Below, one piece after another: positions 35,671 through 43,501 of a stretch of DNA of 50,649 nt; the stretch's first letter is position 1, and each line of letters begins with the position of its first letter. Origin of the DNA: Gammaproteobacteria bacterium (GTDB taxonomy: Bacteria > Pseudomonadota > Gammaproteobacteria > Chromatiales > Chromatiaceae); NCBI GenBank assembly GCA_011390365.1, contig JAABSM010000022.1:1-50649 (forward strand). Direction: 5' to 3'. The position numbers and the translations under genes are program-made. The notes beneath the pieces were generated by a model. That model had not been told where the DNA came from. It was given only the letters and a program-made list of their open reading frames with translations, and did not search any database.

Positions 35671-36501
35671 CTACCACCCCTGCCAGATAGGCTCCACATC
35701 GACAGGCAGTTTCGGTAGCTTGCCCAACTCCAGCCAGGAGCTTTCGGGGCCGTGGTAGTCGGAGCCTACCGAGGCGAGCAGGCCGTGCTGGCGCGCCAGG
35801 CTGGCCATGGCGTTGTTCTCCCCCGGGTTGTGGCTACCGGAGATCACTTCAAGCCCCTCGCCCCCCATGGCCCGAAACTCCTTGAGCAGGCAGGTGAGCT
35901 TCATGTTGCTTAGCTTGTAGCGGGCGGGGTGGGCGATGGCGGCGCGCCCGCCCGCATCGCGAATCCACTTCACCGCGTCCGCCAGCGCGGCCCAGCGTCC
36001 CGCCACGAAGCCGGGCTTGCCGGGGGTGAGATACTTCTTGTAGACCTTGCGTTCCTCCTCCACGACCCCCGTCTGGACCAGGAAACGGGCGAAGTGGGTG
36101 CGCGCCACCAGGCGACCGTTGGAGAGGGCGCGGGCGCCTTCGTAGGCCCCCTCGATACCCCGTTTGGCCAGGCGCCGGCCCATCTCTTCGGCGCGCCATT
36201 GGCGGTGATCGCGCAGCTCGGCGAGCCCGCGGTTGAGGGGGGCGCTCTCCGGGTCGACCCGCAGCCCCACCACATGAATGGTCGTACCACTCCAGGAGAC
36301 GGAGATCTCCACCCCCGGCCAGAAGGCGATGCCCGCGGATCTCGCCGCCGCGGCAGCCTCCTGGCAGCCGGAGAGGGTGTCGTGGTCGGTGAGGGCGAGC
36401 ACCTCGACCCCCGCCGCGGCCGCCCGCTCCACCAGCTGGCTCGGCGTCAGGGTGCCGTCCGACTCGGTGGAGTGGGTATGCAGATCGTGACTGGAAGACA
36501 T
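35671..36501 (-). CDS. rnm: PHP-domain RNase AM / nucleotide phosphatase
   Basis: A 276-residue PHP-domain metal enzyme, homologous to E. coli YciV/RnmA. That enzyme trims 5' ends of short RNAs and degrades 3',5'-bisphosphonucleotides. Metal ligands are visible in DLHTHSTESDGTLTP, ALTDHDTLSG, GVEISVSW, AIAHPARYKL and SVGSDYHGPES. The ATG giving MSSSHDLHTHS is chosen because the upstream extension is AT-rich and unlike coding sequence. It is first of the rnm-yciO-S2P-trpS run. Confidence 0.93.
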   Translation of the reverse strand: MSSSHDLHTHSTESDGTLTPSQLVERAAAAGVEVLALTDHDTLSGCQEAAAAARSAGIAFWPGVEISVSWSGTTIHVVGLRVDPESAPLNRGLAELRDHRQWRAEEMGRRLAKRGIEGAYEGARALSNGRLVARTHFARFLVQTGVVEEERKVYKKYLTPGKPGFVAGRWAALADAVKWIRDAGGRAAIAHPARYKLSNMKLTCLLKEFRAMGGEGLEVISGSHNPGENNAMASLARQHGLLASVGSDYHGPESSWLELGKLPKLPVDVEPIWQGW

Positions 36502-36610
36502 CCGGCCATTATATTCGATCCAAAAATGAATTACCCTATCTCCGTGGGAAACCATATAATAACCTTGGCGAAATGATATCAAACACCCCAGACGGCCATA
36601 GGATGGGCCT

Positions 36611-36639
36611 TTGGCCCGCGGATACGGCCATGCTAGAAT
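36611..36639 (+). promoter_or_regulatory. Candidate sigma-70 promoter of the IalB-like gene
   Basis: TTGGCC at 36611-36616, a 17-bp spacer, and TAGAAT at 36634-36639 (5 of 6). It lies about 37 bp before the chosen start. Motif inference only, but spacing and position are good. Confidence 0.6.
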
Positions 36640-36675
36640 CTCGCCGACATGTTGCTCAAATATAAGGATACGTTC

Positions 36676-37188
36676 ATGCCATTTCGATACTTGCCAATTC
36701 TGTTCGGTACCGCCCTGTTGGTAGCCGCCGGCATGCCGGCGCTGGCGCAGGAGGAGATCGCCACGCCGCCTCCGGTCGAGGAGGAGAAGTATGGCGACTG
36801 GGTGAAGATCTGTGAAAAAGCCCCGGAGAGCGGCGCGGAGATCTGCGGTCTGGTTCAGAACGTGATGCTCAAGGAGTCAGGACAATCGGTGTTGAAGGCG
36901 GTGGTGCGCAAGCAGCCGGAAGGGGTGAGCATGCTGCTCAACCTGCCGCTGGGCTTCTCGCTGCCCCAGGGGGTGAAGATCGCCGTCGACGAGAGCGAGC
37001 CCCAGGTGCGCCCGGTGGAGACCTGCTCTCAGACCGGCTGTCTTACCGGCTGGCTGATGAGTGACGCGGAGGTCAGCGCCATGAAGGCGGGGGCGAAGAT
37101 GTATGCCACCATCATGGACATGCAGCAGACACCCTTCAAGATCCCTCTTTCACTGAGCGGCTTTACCGCGGGTTTCGGGGCGCTGTAG
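36676..37188 (+). CDS. Periplasmic IalB-family protein
   Basis: A 170-residue exported protein of the invasion-associated locus B family. The signal peptide is about 1-24 (LLVAAGMPALA-QE). The family core follows: YGDWVKICEKAPESGAEICG, then QNVMLKESGQSVLKAVV, MLLNLPLGFSLPQGVKIAVD, and a Cys pair in VETCSQTGCLTGWL. I use the ATG giving MPFRYLPIL, because AAGGAT lies about 6 nt upstream and a promoter fits. In free-living bacteria the role is unknown. Confidence 0.88.
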   Translation: MPFRYLPILFGTALLVAAGMPALAQEEIATPPPVEEEKYGDWVKICEKAPESGAEICGLVQNVMLKESGQSVLKAVVRKQPEGVSMLLNLPLGFSLPQGVKIAVDESEPQVRPVETCSQTGCLTGWLMSDAEVSAMKAGAKMYATIMDMQQTPFKIPLSLSGFTAGFGAL

Positions 37189-37206
37189 TCTAATCCACAA
37201 GGAGCG

Positions 37207-37239
37207 AGGAGTGCCAGTCCTTCAAGGACTGGCACTCCT
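37207..37239. repeat. R1-type hairpin between convergent genes
   Basis: A perfect 16-bp inverted repeat with arm AGGAGTGCCAGTCCTT and a 1-nt nominal loop. It is of the R1 hairpin class but with GCC for GGC in the arm. It sits about 20 bp after the IalB-like stop and 3' of the cyclase gene, where it could terminate both transcripts. Confidence 0.85.
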
Positions 37240-37249
37240 TGACCGAAGG

Positions 37250-37365
37250 ATTCCCTCCCCGCCGGGGAGGGTCAGGGAGGGGGTACGGAGATTGGCGGCA
37301 TGATTTGAACTCCTCAGCCAGTTCCTGAGACCCTCCCCCCAGCCCCCTCCCGGTGGGAGGGGGAG
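37250..37365. repeat. CCCTCCCC hairpin repeats
   Basis: CCCTCCCCGCCGGGGAGGGT at 37254-37273 and CCCCCTCCCGGTGGGAGGGG near 37341-37362 are two hairpins flanking a short unique stretch. They resemble other C-rich hairpins at 1.24 and 32.5 kb. Confidence 0.75.
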
Positions 37366-37391
37366 TGAATGGCGTGGCTTGGCGCTTGCGT

Positions 37392-39419
37392 TCACGCGGC
37401 ATCCGGCGGATCCGTCTCGACGCGGTTGCGCCCATTGTTCTTGGCGCGGTAGAGGGCGCGGTCGGCGCGCCCGATCAGATTGCCCGAGGTATCGCCGGGA
37501 CGCCATTCGGCGACGCCGAAACTGGCGGTTATGCGCTGATCGCCGCCAAAATCATGGGCCTCGAACCGTTGGCGCAGCTTTTCCGCCAGCTTTTTCGCCC
37601 CGTTCAGATCGGTATGGGGTGCGATTACCAGAAACTCTTCGCCGCCCCAGCGCCCGGCGACGTCATTCTCGCGCAGATTGTGGCGCACCTCCTCCGCCAG
37701 CCCGACCAGCACCTGGTCGCCGAACTGGTGCCCGAAATGGTCGTTGACCTCCTTGAAGTGATCGATGTCAAAGAGCATCACCGATAGCTTGGCGCCGTAG
37801 CGTTCGGCGCGTCCGACTTCCGCCTCCAGCACGGTATCGGTGCGCAGGCGATTGTAGAGCTGGGTGAGCTTGTCGGTGACCGAGAGCCGCTCCAGCTCCC
37901 GTTGCGCCATCTCCCTGGCCCGCCGCTCGCGGATCGCCAGCACCCCGAACGCCAGATTCTCCGAGAGCTCCTTGAGCAGCGCCACCACCGGGCTGGAGAA
38001 GGCATCCTCCGCATCGGAGTAGACCGCGATCACGCCGATACGCGCCGCGCCGTGGCTGACCGGGAACGCGGCGCTGGCGGTGATGCCATGCTCGAAGGCC
38101 CGCTTGCACCAGGGGTCATCACTGCCTGCCAGGGAACAGTTGGCCTTGATGATCGGCTCGCCGCCGCGAAAACAGTCCCCGATGGGCCCCGCCTGTCCCA
38201 TATCATCGCCCTTCCAGGTCAACTTGATCCCTTCGATGAAGTCGGTCTTCGGCCCCGCCATGCTACGGGTAACCAACGCCTTGGCGTCGCCGTTTTGGGC
38301 GTAGCCGATCCACACCAAGGGAAAGCCACAGTCTTCATGAATGATTCGCGCCACTTCGGCAAGCAACCCCTGCTCGTCTTCCGCCATGGAGAGGGCTTTG
38401 TTGGAGGCGCTGAGGGCCTGATAGACCCGATTGATCGCCAGCAACTCCTCCTCGCTGCGGGCCAACGCCTCCTGCACCTGCTTGATGTCGGTGATGTTGA
38501 TGTGATTGACGATGGCGCGGCGCTCGCCATGGTAGGTTACCGCCACGACCCGCATCAGGAACCAGCGCTGCTCCTCGGCGGAGTGACAGGGATAGTCCAT
38601 GGAGTATTCATCCCGCTCCCCATTCAACACCTCCAGGATCGCCCGCTCCCAGGGTTCGCCCTTGGACGCGAGTCGATCCAGGTCATCGCAGGCGTGAAAA
38701 TAGCAGAGGCCGACCATATCGTCCGGCCCCTGATAGCCGTTGTCGCGGGCGAACTCCCGCCACGATCGATTGGTATCGAGGATGTGGCCGGTGTCATCGA
38801 CGATGGCGATATGCCCGCTCATGGAGTAGAGCAGGCTGTGGGCGTAGCCGATCGCCTCCCGCAGCGCCTGGGTGCGTCTGCCGATCTCCCGCTCCATGGG
38901 CTTGACCGACCAGCGAAAGAGCACGAACCACAAGGCCCCGCCCAGCATCAGGATCAGCAGCGCCGCGAACAGGGCAAGACTGCGGGAGAGACGCTCCAGC
39001 GCCATCGCGATGCCGGTGGTCTCGTGGCTGAGAGAGAGGGTCATGGCGCGATTGCCGTAGCTTATGACCCTGACCTGTTCGAGTTCGCCGGCGGAGAGAG
39101 AGGCATTGTCGGCGCGCTGGTAGGAAAAGAGGGTGCCGCCATTGTCGAAGTGGGCCGAAAGGGCGGTGACGTAGTCGTGATTGCGCTGCCAGCCGCGCAG
39201 AAAATTGCGCGCCTCGGCATAGTCGTTGCGCAGCAGGGCCTCGGTGAGAAATTCGGCGATCAGCTCGCTCTCTCGCAGGGTGCGGCTGCGGTGAAACTCC
39301 ATCATCTGCTCCCGCTGTTGCAGGAAGATGAAGTAGGCCGCCGACCACAGAAACAGGGTGGTGATGGCCAGGATCATGATCACCAGCGTGGTGCGTTGTT
39401 TGCGATAACCGAGCCCCAT
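37392..39419 (-). CDS. Membrane PAS-GAF-GGDEF diguanylate cyclase
   Basis: A 675-residue c-di-GMP synthase. The start is the ATG giving MGLGYRKQRT, with AAGGA 8 nt upstream. A first membrane segment lies at about 11-33, a periplasmic sensing region of about 120 residues follows, and a second membrane segment is ALFAALLILMLGGALWFVL. Then come a PAS domain (HIAIVDDTGHILDTNRSWRE), a GAF domain (FPLVWIGYAQNGD to ARIGVIAVYSDAED) and GGDEF. The active-site loop is RWGGEEFLVI near residue 592. An RxxD inhibitory site stands five residues before it (RENDVAGRWGG), so product feedback is likely. It starts 19 bp after the PhnD-like binding protein, which may feed its periplasmic input. Confidence 0.93.
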   Translation of the reverse strand: MGLGYRKQRTTLVIMILAITTLFLWSAAYFIFLQQREQMMEFHRSRTLRESELIAEFLTEALLRNDYAEARNFLRGWQRNHDYVTALSAHFDNGGTLFSYQRADNASLSAGELEQVRVISYGNRAMTLSLSHETTGIAMALERLSRSLALFAALLILMLGGALWFVLFRWSVKPMEREIGRRTQALREAIGYAHSLLYSMSGHIAIVDDTGHILDTNRSWREFARDNGYQGPDDMVGLCYFHACDDLDRLASKGEPWERAILEVLNGERDEYSMDYPCHSAEEQRWFLMRVVAVTYHGERRAIVNHINITDIKQVQEALARSEEELLAINRVYQALSASNKALSMAEDEQGLLAEVARIIHEDCGFPLVWIGYAQNGDAKALVTRSMAGPKTDFIEGIKLTWKGDDMGQAGPIGDCFRGGEPIIKANCSLAGSDDPWCKRAFEHGITASAAFPVSHGAARIGVIAVYSDAEDAFSSPVVALLKELSENLAFGVLAIRERRAREMAQRELERLSVTDKLTQLYNRLRTDTVLEAEVGRAERYGAKLSVMLFDIDHFKEVNDHFGHQFGDQVLVGLAEEVRHNLRENDVAGRWGGEEFLVIAPHTDLNGAKKLAEKLRQRFEAHDFGGDQRITASFGVAEWRPGDTSGNLIGRADRALYRAKNNGRNRVETDPPDAA

Positions 39420-39438
39420 GGAGAATCCTTCCCCCGCG

Positions 39439-40281
39439 TTAATGTTGCAGGACCGGCAGAACCCTGTCCAGAATGGTTCGCAGCAGGTCATAGTCTCCGT
39501 CTTCCACCGCCACGAACCCGGTCAGCTTGTCACTGATCGCGCCCAGCACCCGTTCGCCCTCGCCATCCCCCCGCTTCAAGTCCAGCAGGGCCCGGCGAAT
39601 CGACGCCCGCTGCCGCTCCGGCATATCGGCGCGGGTGACGAAGACGTGGGTGGAGATCTCCGGTGATCTGGCCAACACCCGCAACCGGTCGCCCCGCTTT
39701 TCCCGAAACACCTCTTCGGCGACCGCACCGGCGTCGAAGTCGCCGAACTCGACCCCCAGCAAGACGTTTTCATGGTTGCGTAAATGGGCATAGCGGGCGA
39801 GATCCTCCGGCATGACCCCCGCCTCCATCAGCATGTACAGCGGCACCTGGCTGCTCAGGGTGGAATTGGCGTTGCCGAACGCCATCTTGCGCCCGCGCAG
39901 GTCGGCCAGCCGTTGCGCCTGATCATTCGTGCGCACGAAGATGACCGAGGTAAAGGTCGGTTTGCCCTCGAACTCATAGCGCACCAGCAGCGGCTTGTTG
40001 CCATACTCCTCGCCGATGACCACATAGGGGCTGCCGCCCAGAAAGGCGATGTCGATGCGGTCCTCCCCCACCAGACGGATGTGCTCGGCGTAATTTCGAG
40101 CCACGCGGATCTCCACCTCGCGTCCCAGCTCGCGGGAGAGGTGGCCGGCCAGCGGCGAATACTTGCGGATCAGGTCCTCCACGTTCAGGTAGGGCATGAA
40201 GCCGATGACCAGGGGCCGTTCTTGCGCCCCGGCGGAAAAGGCCAGGGTCAGGCCCAACGCCAGCAAGATAATGGGACGCAT
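39439..40281 (-). CDS. PhnD-like periplasmic substrate-binding protein
   Basis: A 280-residue binding protein of the phosphate/phosphite/phosphonate type. The ATG giving MRPIILLALG follows a strong AAGGAGGAGG. Residues 1-19 are a signal peptide (LGLTLAFSAGA). Family motifs are VIGFMPYLNVEDL, DIAFLGGSPYVV, and AFGNANSTLSSQVPLYML. No ABC permease or ATPase adjoins; the next gene is a membrane diguanylate cyclase in the same operon. Such orphan PhnD-type proteins often work as ligand sensors for signalling partners. The ligand is unknown. Confidence 0.88.
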   Translation of the reverse strand: MRPIILLALGLTLAFSAGAQERPLVIGFMPYLNVEDLIRKYSPLAGHLSRELGREVEIRVARNYAEHIRLVGEDRIDIAFLGGSPYVVIGEEYGNKPLLVRYEFEGKPTFTSVIFVRTNDQAQRLADLRGRKMAFGNANSTLSSQVPLYMLMEAGVMPEDLARYAHLRNHENVLLGVEFGDFDAGAVAEEVFREKRGDRLRVLARSPEISTHVFVTRADMPERQRASIRRALLDLKRGDGEGERVLGAISDKLTGFVAVEDGDYDLLRTILDRVLPVLQH

Positions 40282-40502
40282 CGCCTCCTCCTTTTTGCGA
40301 GTCATTTGGTCAGAGTATAGACCGTTTGCTTCTTGTTTCCGCTACAATCCGTTGCAGGGGTCCACATTCCGCGGCTTTTCAGCATCCCCATATCGCGTTC
40401 GAAAACCGCGCGCGCAACGCCTCATCGCCTCAATGCCAAGATTGAGGTATTCTTCCCGCCACCATGGAAACCCTGGCCGCCAAGCCACACACAAGGACAA
40501 TT

Positions 40503-41243
40503 ATGCAGGAATTTCATTCGTGGTTGGGAATTACCTCCATCGAACTCCTCATCGCGCTCTGCGCCATCACCGCCGGCGCCCTGATCCAGAGCGCGGCGGG
40601 GTTCGGATTCGCATTGATCTCCGCGCCGATCCTGATTCTGATCGACCCCGGCCTGATTCCCGTCCCCCTCACCATTACCGCGCTTTTGCTCACGGCGCTG
40701 CTGTGGCGGAAAAACCACGCCCACACCGACTGGCGGGGGCTGCGCTGGATCTACATCGGCAATCTACCAGGCTATCTCCTGGGGGCCGCGGCGCTGCTAT
40801 TACTGCCGATTCGGGAGATGGCGCTGCTGTTCGGGCTGCTGACCCTGACCGTGGTGGTGCTGAGTCTCTCTCACCTGCACCTCAGACCGATACGGAGATG
40901 GCTGCTGCCGATGGGAACGGCATCGAGTTTCATGGGGATCACCATGGCGATGAACGGCCCGCCGATCGCGCTGGTCTATCAACACGCCAAGGGCGCGACC
41001 GTGCGCGGCTCGCTGGCGAGCTATTTCTTTACCAGCAATCTGGTGATGATCGGGCTTTTCGCGCTAATGGGGAAGCTTGACGGGCGGGCGCTGGGCCAAG
41101 GCCTGGCCCTGTTTCCCGGGGTAGTGGCGGGAATGGCCCTGGCGGGGCCGCTGAGTCGCTGGATCGACGCCGGGAGGGTGCGTCACGCCGTGTTGTGGAT
41201 CTCGGCGCTCAGCGCATTGGCGGTATTGGTGAAGTACCTGTAA
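40503..41243 (+). CDS. TauE/SafE family anion exporter
   Basis: A 246-residue membrane protein with seven to eight segments of the TauE/SafE family, which exports sulfite, sulfoacetate or related anions. Family features are AGALIQSAAGFGFALISAP in the first repeat and MGITMAMNGPPIALVY in the second. The ATG giving MQEFHSWLG is preferred because AAGGA lies 6-7 nt upstream; an earlier ATG at 40464 would add 13 residues. Sulfite export would suit a Dsr-type sulfur oxidiser, but the family is broad. Confidence 0.88.
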   Translation: MQEFHSWLGITSIELLIALCAITAGALIQSAAGFGFALISAPILILIDPGLIPVPLTITALLLTALLWRKNHAHTDWRGLRWIYIGNLPGYLLGAAALLLLPIREMALLFGLLTLTVVVLSLSHLHLRPIRRWLLPMGTASSFMGITMAMNGPPIALVYQHAKGATVRGSLASYFFTSNLVMIGLFALMGKLDGRALGQGLALFPGVVAGMALAGPLSRWIDAGRVRHAVLWISALSALAVLVKYL

Positions 41244-41286
41244 TCAAGGCGATGGCCGTCAGCCACCATGGCCGACGCCAAACGGA

Positions 41287-41329
41287 GGGCGAGAATGGCT
41301 CGCCCGCGGCGAGGGCCAGCGGCCCTCGC
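41287..41329. other. Two adjacent hairpins between convergent genes
   Basis: GGGCGAG-AATGG-CTCGCCC at 41287-41305 and GCGAGGGCC-AGC-GGCCCTCGC at 41309-41329. They stand between the stop codons of the exporter and the CX3C protein and may protect or end both messages. No T-run follows. Confidence 0.6.
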
Positions 41330-41375
41330 GCCCAGACTGGAATCACACCAAAATCATGCCGCCGATGGTTCGGAT

Positions 41376-41564
41376 TTAGCACTCATCGCTGCATTGTTGG
41401 CCAACCTGCTGGCACTCTTCAATGCAGTCCTCATCGCCGTCACACGCCTCCTGGCACTCCATTCCCGCCTCAATGCAGTCATCCACGCACTGGTTCGCCC
41501 ACACCGGCGTCGCCATCAGGCCCGCCGCAAAAACTCCATAAACGATCACTTTTACCAATTTCAT
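41376..41564 (-). CDS. Tiny periplasmic protein with four CX3C motifs
   Basis: A 62-residue exported protein. The signal peptide is about 1-23 (VIVYGVFAAGLMATPVWA), leaving a mature part of about 39 residues. It contains eight cysteines arranged as CX3C-X6-CX3C-X5-CX3C-X6-CX3C (CVDDC, CQEAC, CIEEC, CSDEC), with many acidic residues. Two helical hairpins, each joined by twin CX3C disulfides, are the likely fold; alternatively the thiols bind metal such as copper or zinc. I do not recognise a named family. GGAG lies about 8 nt upstream and a good promoter stands about 45 bp before the start, so it is a real gene expressed alone. Confidence 0.8.
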   Translation of the reverse strand: MKLVKVIVYGVFAAGLMATPVWANQCVDDCIEAGMECQEACDGDEDCIEECQQVGQQCSDEC

Positions 41565-41608
41565 GACACACTCCTTTTTAACCGTTCTCGGCCAATTACC
41601 ACACCTTC

Positions 41609-41637
41609 ATTTTATGAAACCCCATGAAATCTGGCAA
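41609..41637 (-). promoter_or_regulatory. Sigma-70 promoter of the CX3C gene
   Basis: On the minus strand TTGCCA (4-5 of 6) is followed by a 17-bp spacer and TAAAAT (5 of 6). A GGAG ribosome site and the ATG follow within 50 bp. Confidence 0.7.
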
Positions 41638-41675
41638 GTTCGCCGGGCGATCAAATCACCGACTATTGCCTGAAG

Positions 41676-43103
41676 TCACTCTTTATCACTTTTCGGGGAA
41701 CCGTCTCGACGATTTCGTGACCTGCGTCTCCTTGGCTTGCGGGACTCCCCACCTTCCCGTCCGCCACCCTCGGCGCCGCAGCCTTCCGCCGCGCCAGTTT
41801 TTTCCTGACGCCGCTCCCCGTCACCACCGCCGCCGCGCCGACCGCCATCCCTGCCTCGCGCTCCCCGCTTGCCCCGGTCGCGACTATCCCGGGCCGGCCG
41901 TTCCGGGCGCACCCGGCTGCCCGGGTCGATTTCGGCGAGCAGATCACCGGCGACCGGCTCGTTGGGGATCTTGTCTTCGATAAAGACCTCGATATCCGGC
42001 AGCGAGAAGGCGTAGGTCTCGCACACGAAGCTGATCGCGTCGCCAGAAGCCCCGGCGCGGGCGGTGCGCCCGATGCGGTGGACGTAATCCTCCGCGTCTT
42101 CCGGCAGGTCGTAGTTGAAGACGTGACTGACATCCGGGATATGCAGCCCCCGCGCCGCCACGTCGGTGGCCACCAGTACCGGCAGCTCGCCCGCCTGAAA
42201 CTGCCCAAGCAGGCGTAGGCGCTTGTTCTGGGGCACGTCGCCGGAGAGCACCGCGGCACGAATGCCGTTCCCCTCCAGGTAGCCCCAGACCCGGTCGCAC
42301 TCCCGCTTGGTGTTGACGAAGACGATGGTGCGACGCGGATCCATGTGCCGCAGCAGGCCGATGAGGAGCGGGATCTTCTCCTCGTTGGCGACCATGTAGG
42401 CGACCTGCCGGACCTTGTCCGCGGTAACGGTGTCGGACTCGACCTTGATCGGCCGGGGGTTGTTCATGTGCTCGTAGGCGAGCTCATTGACCCGGAACGA
42501 GAGGGTCGCGGAGAAGAGCATGCCCAGGCGCTGATCGCGCGGCGGCATGCGCCGCAGCAGGTAGCGGATATCCTTGATGAAGCCCAGATCGAACATGCGA
42601 TCCGCCTCGTCCAGGATCACCACCTGGATCGCCCGCAGGTCGAACACATGCTGCTTGAAGTAGTCGATCAGACGGCCGGGGGTGCCGATGAGGATATCGA
42701 CCCCTTCGCGCAGGGTGTTGCGTTGTCTTTCATAGCCTTCGCCACCGTACACCAGGCCAAAGGTGAAGTCGGTATGGCGACCAATCACCCCGGCATCCTT
42801 GTGGATCTGCACCGCCAGTTCGCGGGTGGGGGCGAGAATGATCGCTCGCGGCTGATTCGGCTGGCGCTCCGGCGGCGACGGATGATCAAGGAGGTACTGA
42901 AAGGCGGCGATCAGAAAGGCCGCGGTCTTGCCGGTGCCGGTCTGGGCCTGCCCCGCCACGTCCCGCCCGGAGAGGGCGACCGGGATGGTCTGGGCCTGAA
43001 TCGGCGTGCAGTAGGCAAAGCCGGCCTCTTCAATGCCTTGCATGATCGGCTGGGCCAACGAAAGGGTATCAAAACGGGTATCGGTAATATGTTCTTCACT
43101 CAT
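41676..43103 (-). CDS. rhlB: DEAD-box RNA helicase RhlB
   Basis: A 475-residue helicase that unwinds structured RNA for RNase E in the degradosome. Motifs in order are [13 protein letters not shown] (Q), [11 protein letters not shown] (I), PTRELAVQI (Ia), [15 protein letters not shown] (II), FSATLS (III), and [20 protein letters not shown] (VI). [17 protein letters not shown] is characteristic of RhlB. After residue 400 comes a long Arg/Gly/Glu-rich basic tail ([20 protein letters not shown]) likely to bind RNA. The ATG giving [11 protein letters not shown] is used, as in homologues. Confidence 0.94.
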   Translation of the reverse strand: MSEEHITDTRFDTLSLAQPIMQGIEEAGFAYCTPIQAQTIPVALSGRDVAGQAQTGTGKTAAFLIAAFQYLLDHPSPPERQPNQPRAIILAPTRELAVQIHKDAGVIGRHTDFTFGLVYGGEGYERQRNTLREGVDILIGTPGRLIDYFKQHVFDLRAIQVVILDEADRMFDLGFIKDIRYLLRRMPPRDQRLGMLFSATLSFRVNELAYEHMNNPRPIKVESDTVTADKVRQVAYMVANEEKIPLLIGLLRHMDPRRTIVFVNTKRECDRVWGYLEGNGIRAAVLSGDVPQNKRLRLLGQFQAGELPVLVATDVAARGLHIPDVSHVFNYDLPEDAEDYVHRIGRTARAGASGDAISFVCETYAFSLPDIEVFIEDKIPNEPVAGDLLAEIDPGSRVRPERPARDSRDRGKRGARGRDGGRRGGGGDGERRQEKTGAAEGCGAEGGGREGGESRKPRRRRSRNRRDGSPKSDKE

Positions 43104-43237
43104 AACCTGAAGAGGATACCGCAAAACGGGACGGTTTACCGCAAAAAGTTGGTTTGATGGGAAAACAGCAAGCGACGCCGTCAGGGAGACGGCAAAGAAT
43201 AGACAAGATGGGCGGGATTTTCAGGATAGCCGGGATG

Positions 43238-43480
43238 CTGCTTCCTGGCCGCGGGACCGGTGTTGCACACCCGTCCCCACCTTTACCTATTTCCCCCATT
43301 GCAGCCACATTGCCCGCGGATAACGGTGCGGACGGGGCTGCAAGCCCCGTCCGGCAAGTGCTGCTTCCTGGCCGCGGGAGCGGTGTTGCACACCCGTCCC
43401 CGCCTTTACCTATCTCCCCATTGCAACCGCATTGCCCGCGGATAACGGCGCGGACGGGGCTGCAAGCCCCGTCCGGCAAT
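43238..43480. repeat. Tandem duplication of a 122-bp unit with hairpin
   Basis: Unit 1 at 43238-43359 and unit 2 at 43360-43480 match closely, each starting GCTGCTTCCTGGCCGCGGGA. Each ends with the hairpin GACGGGGCT-GCA-AGCCCCGTC. They differ at scattered positions and by one base in length. They lie 3' of the aldolase/dehydrogenase gene and upstream of rhlB. A dispersed GGGATTTTCAGGATAG piece lies just before. Confidence 0.92.
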
Positions 43481-43501
43481 GAGGCCGCTTTACCGCGACT
43501 T

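Noticed and set aside
35411-35677. 88-codon minus frame between rnm and yciO
   Set aside because: Made entirely of hairpin and AATCCTG repeats.
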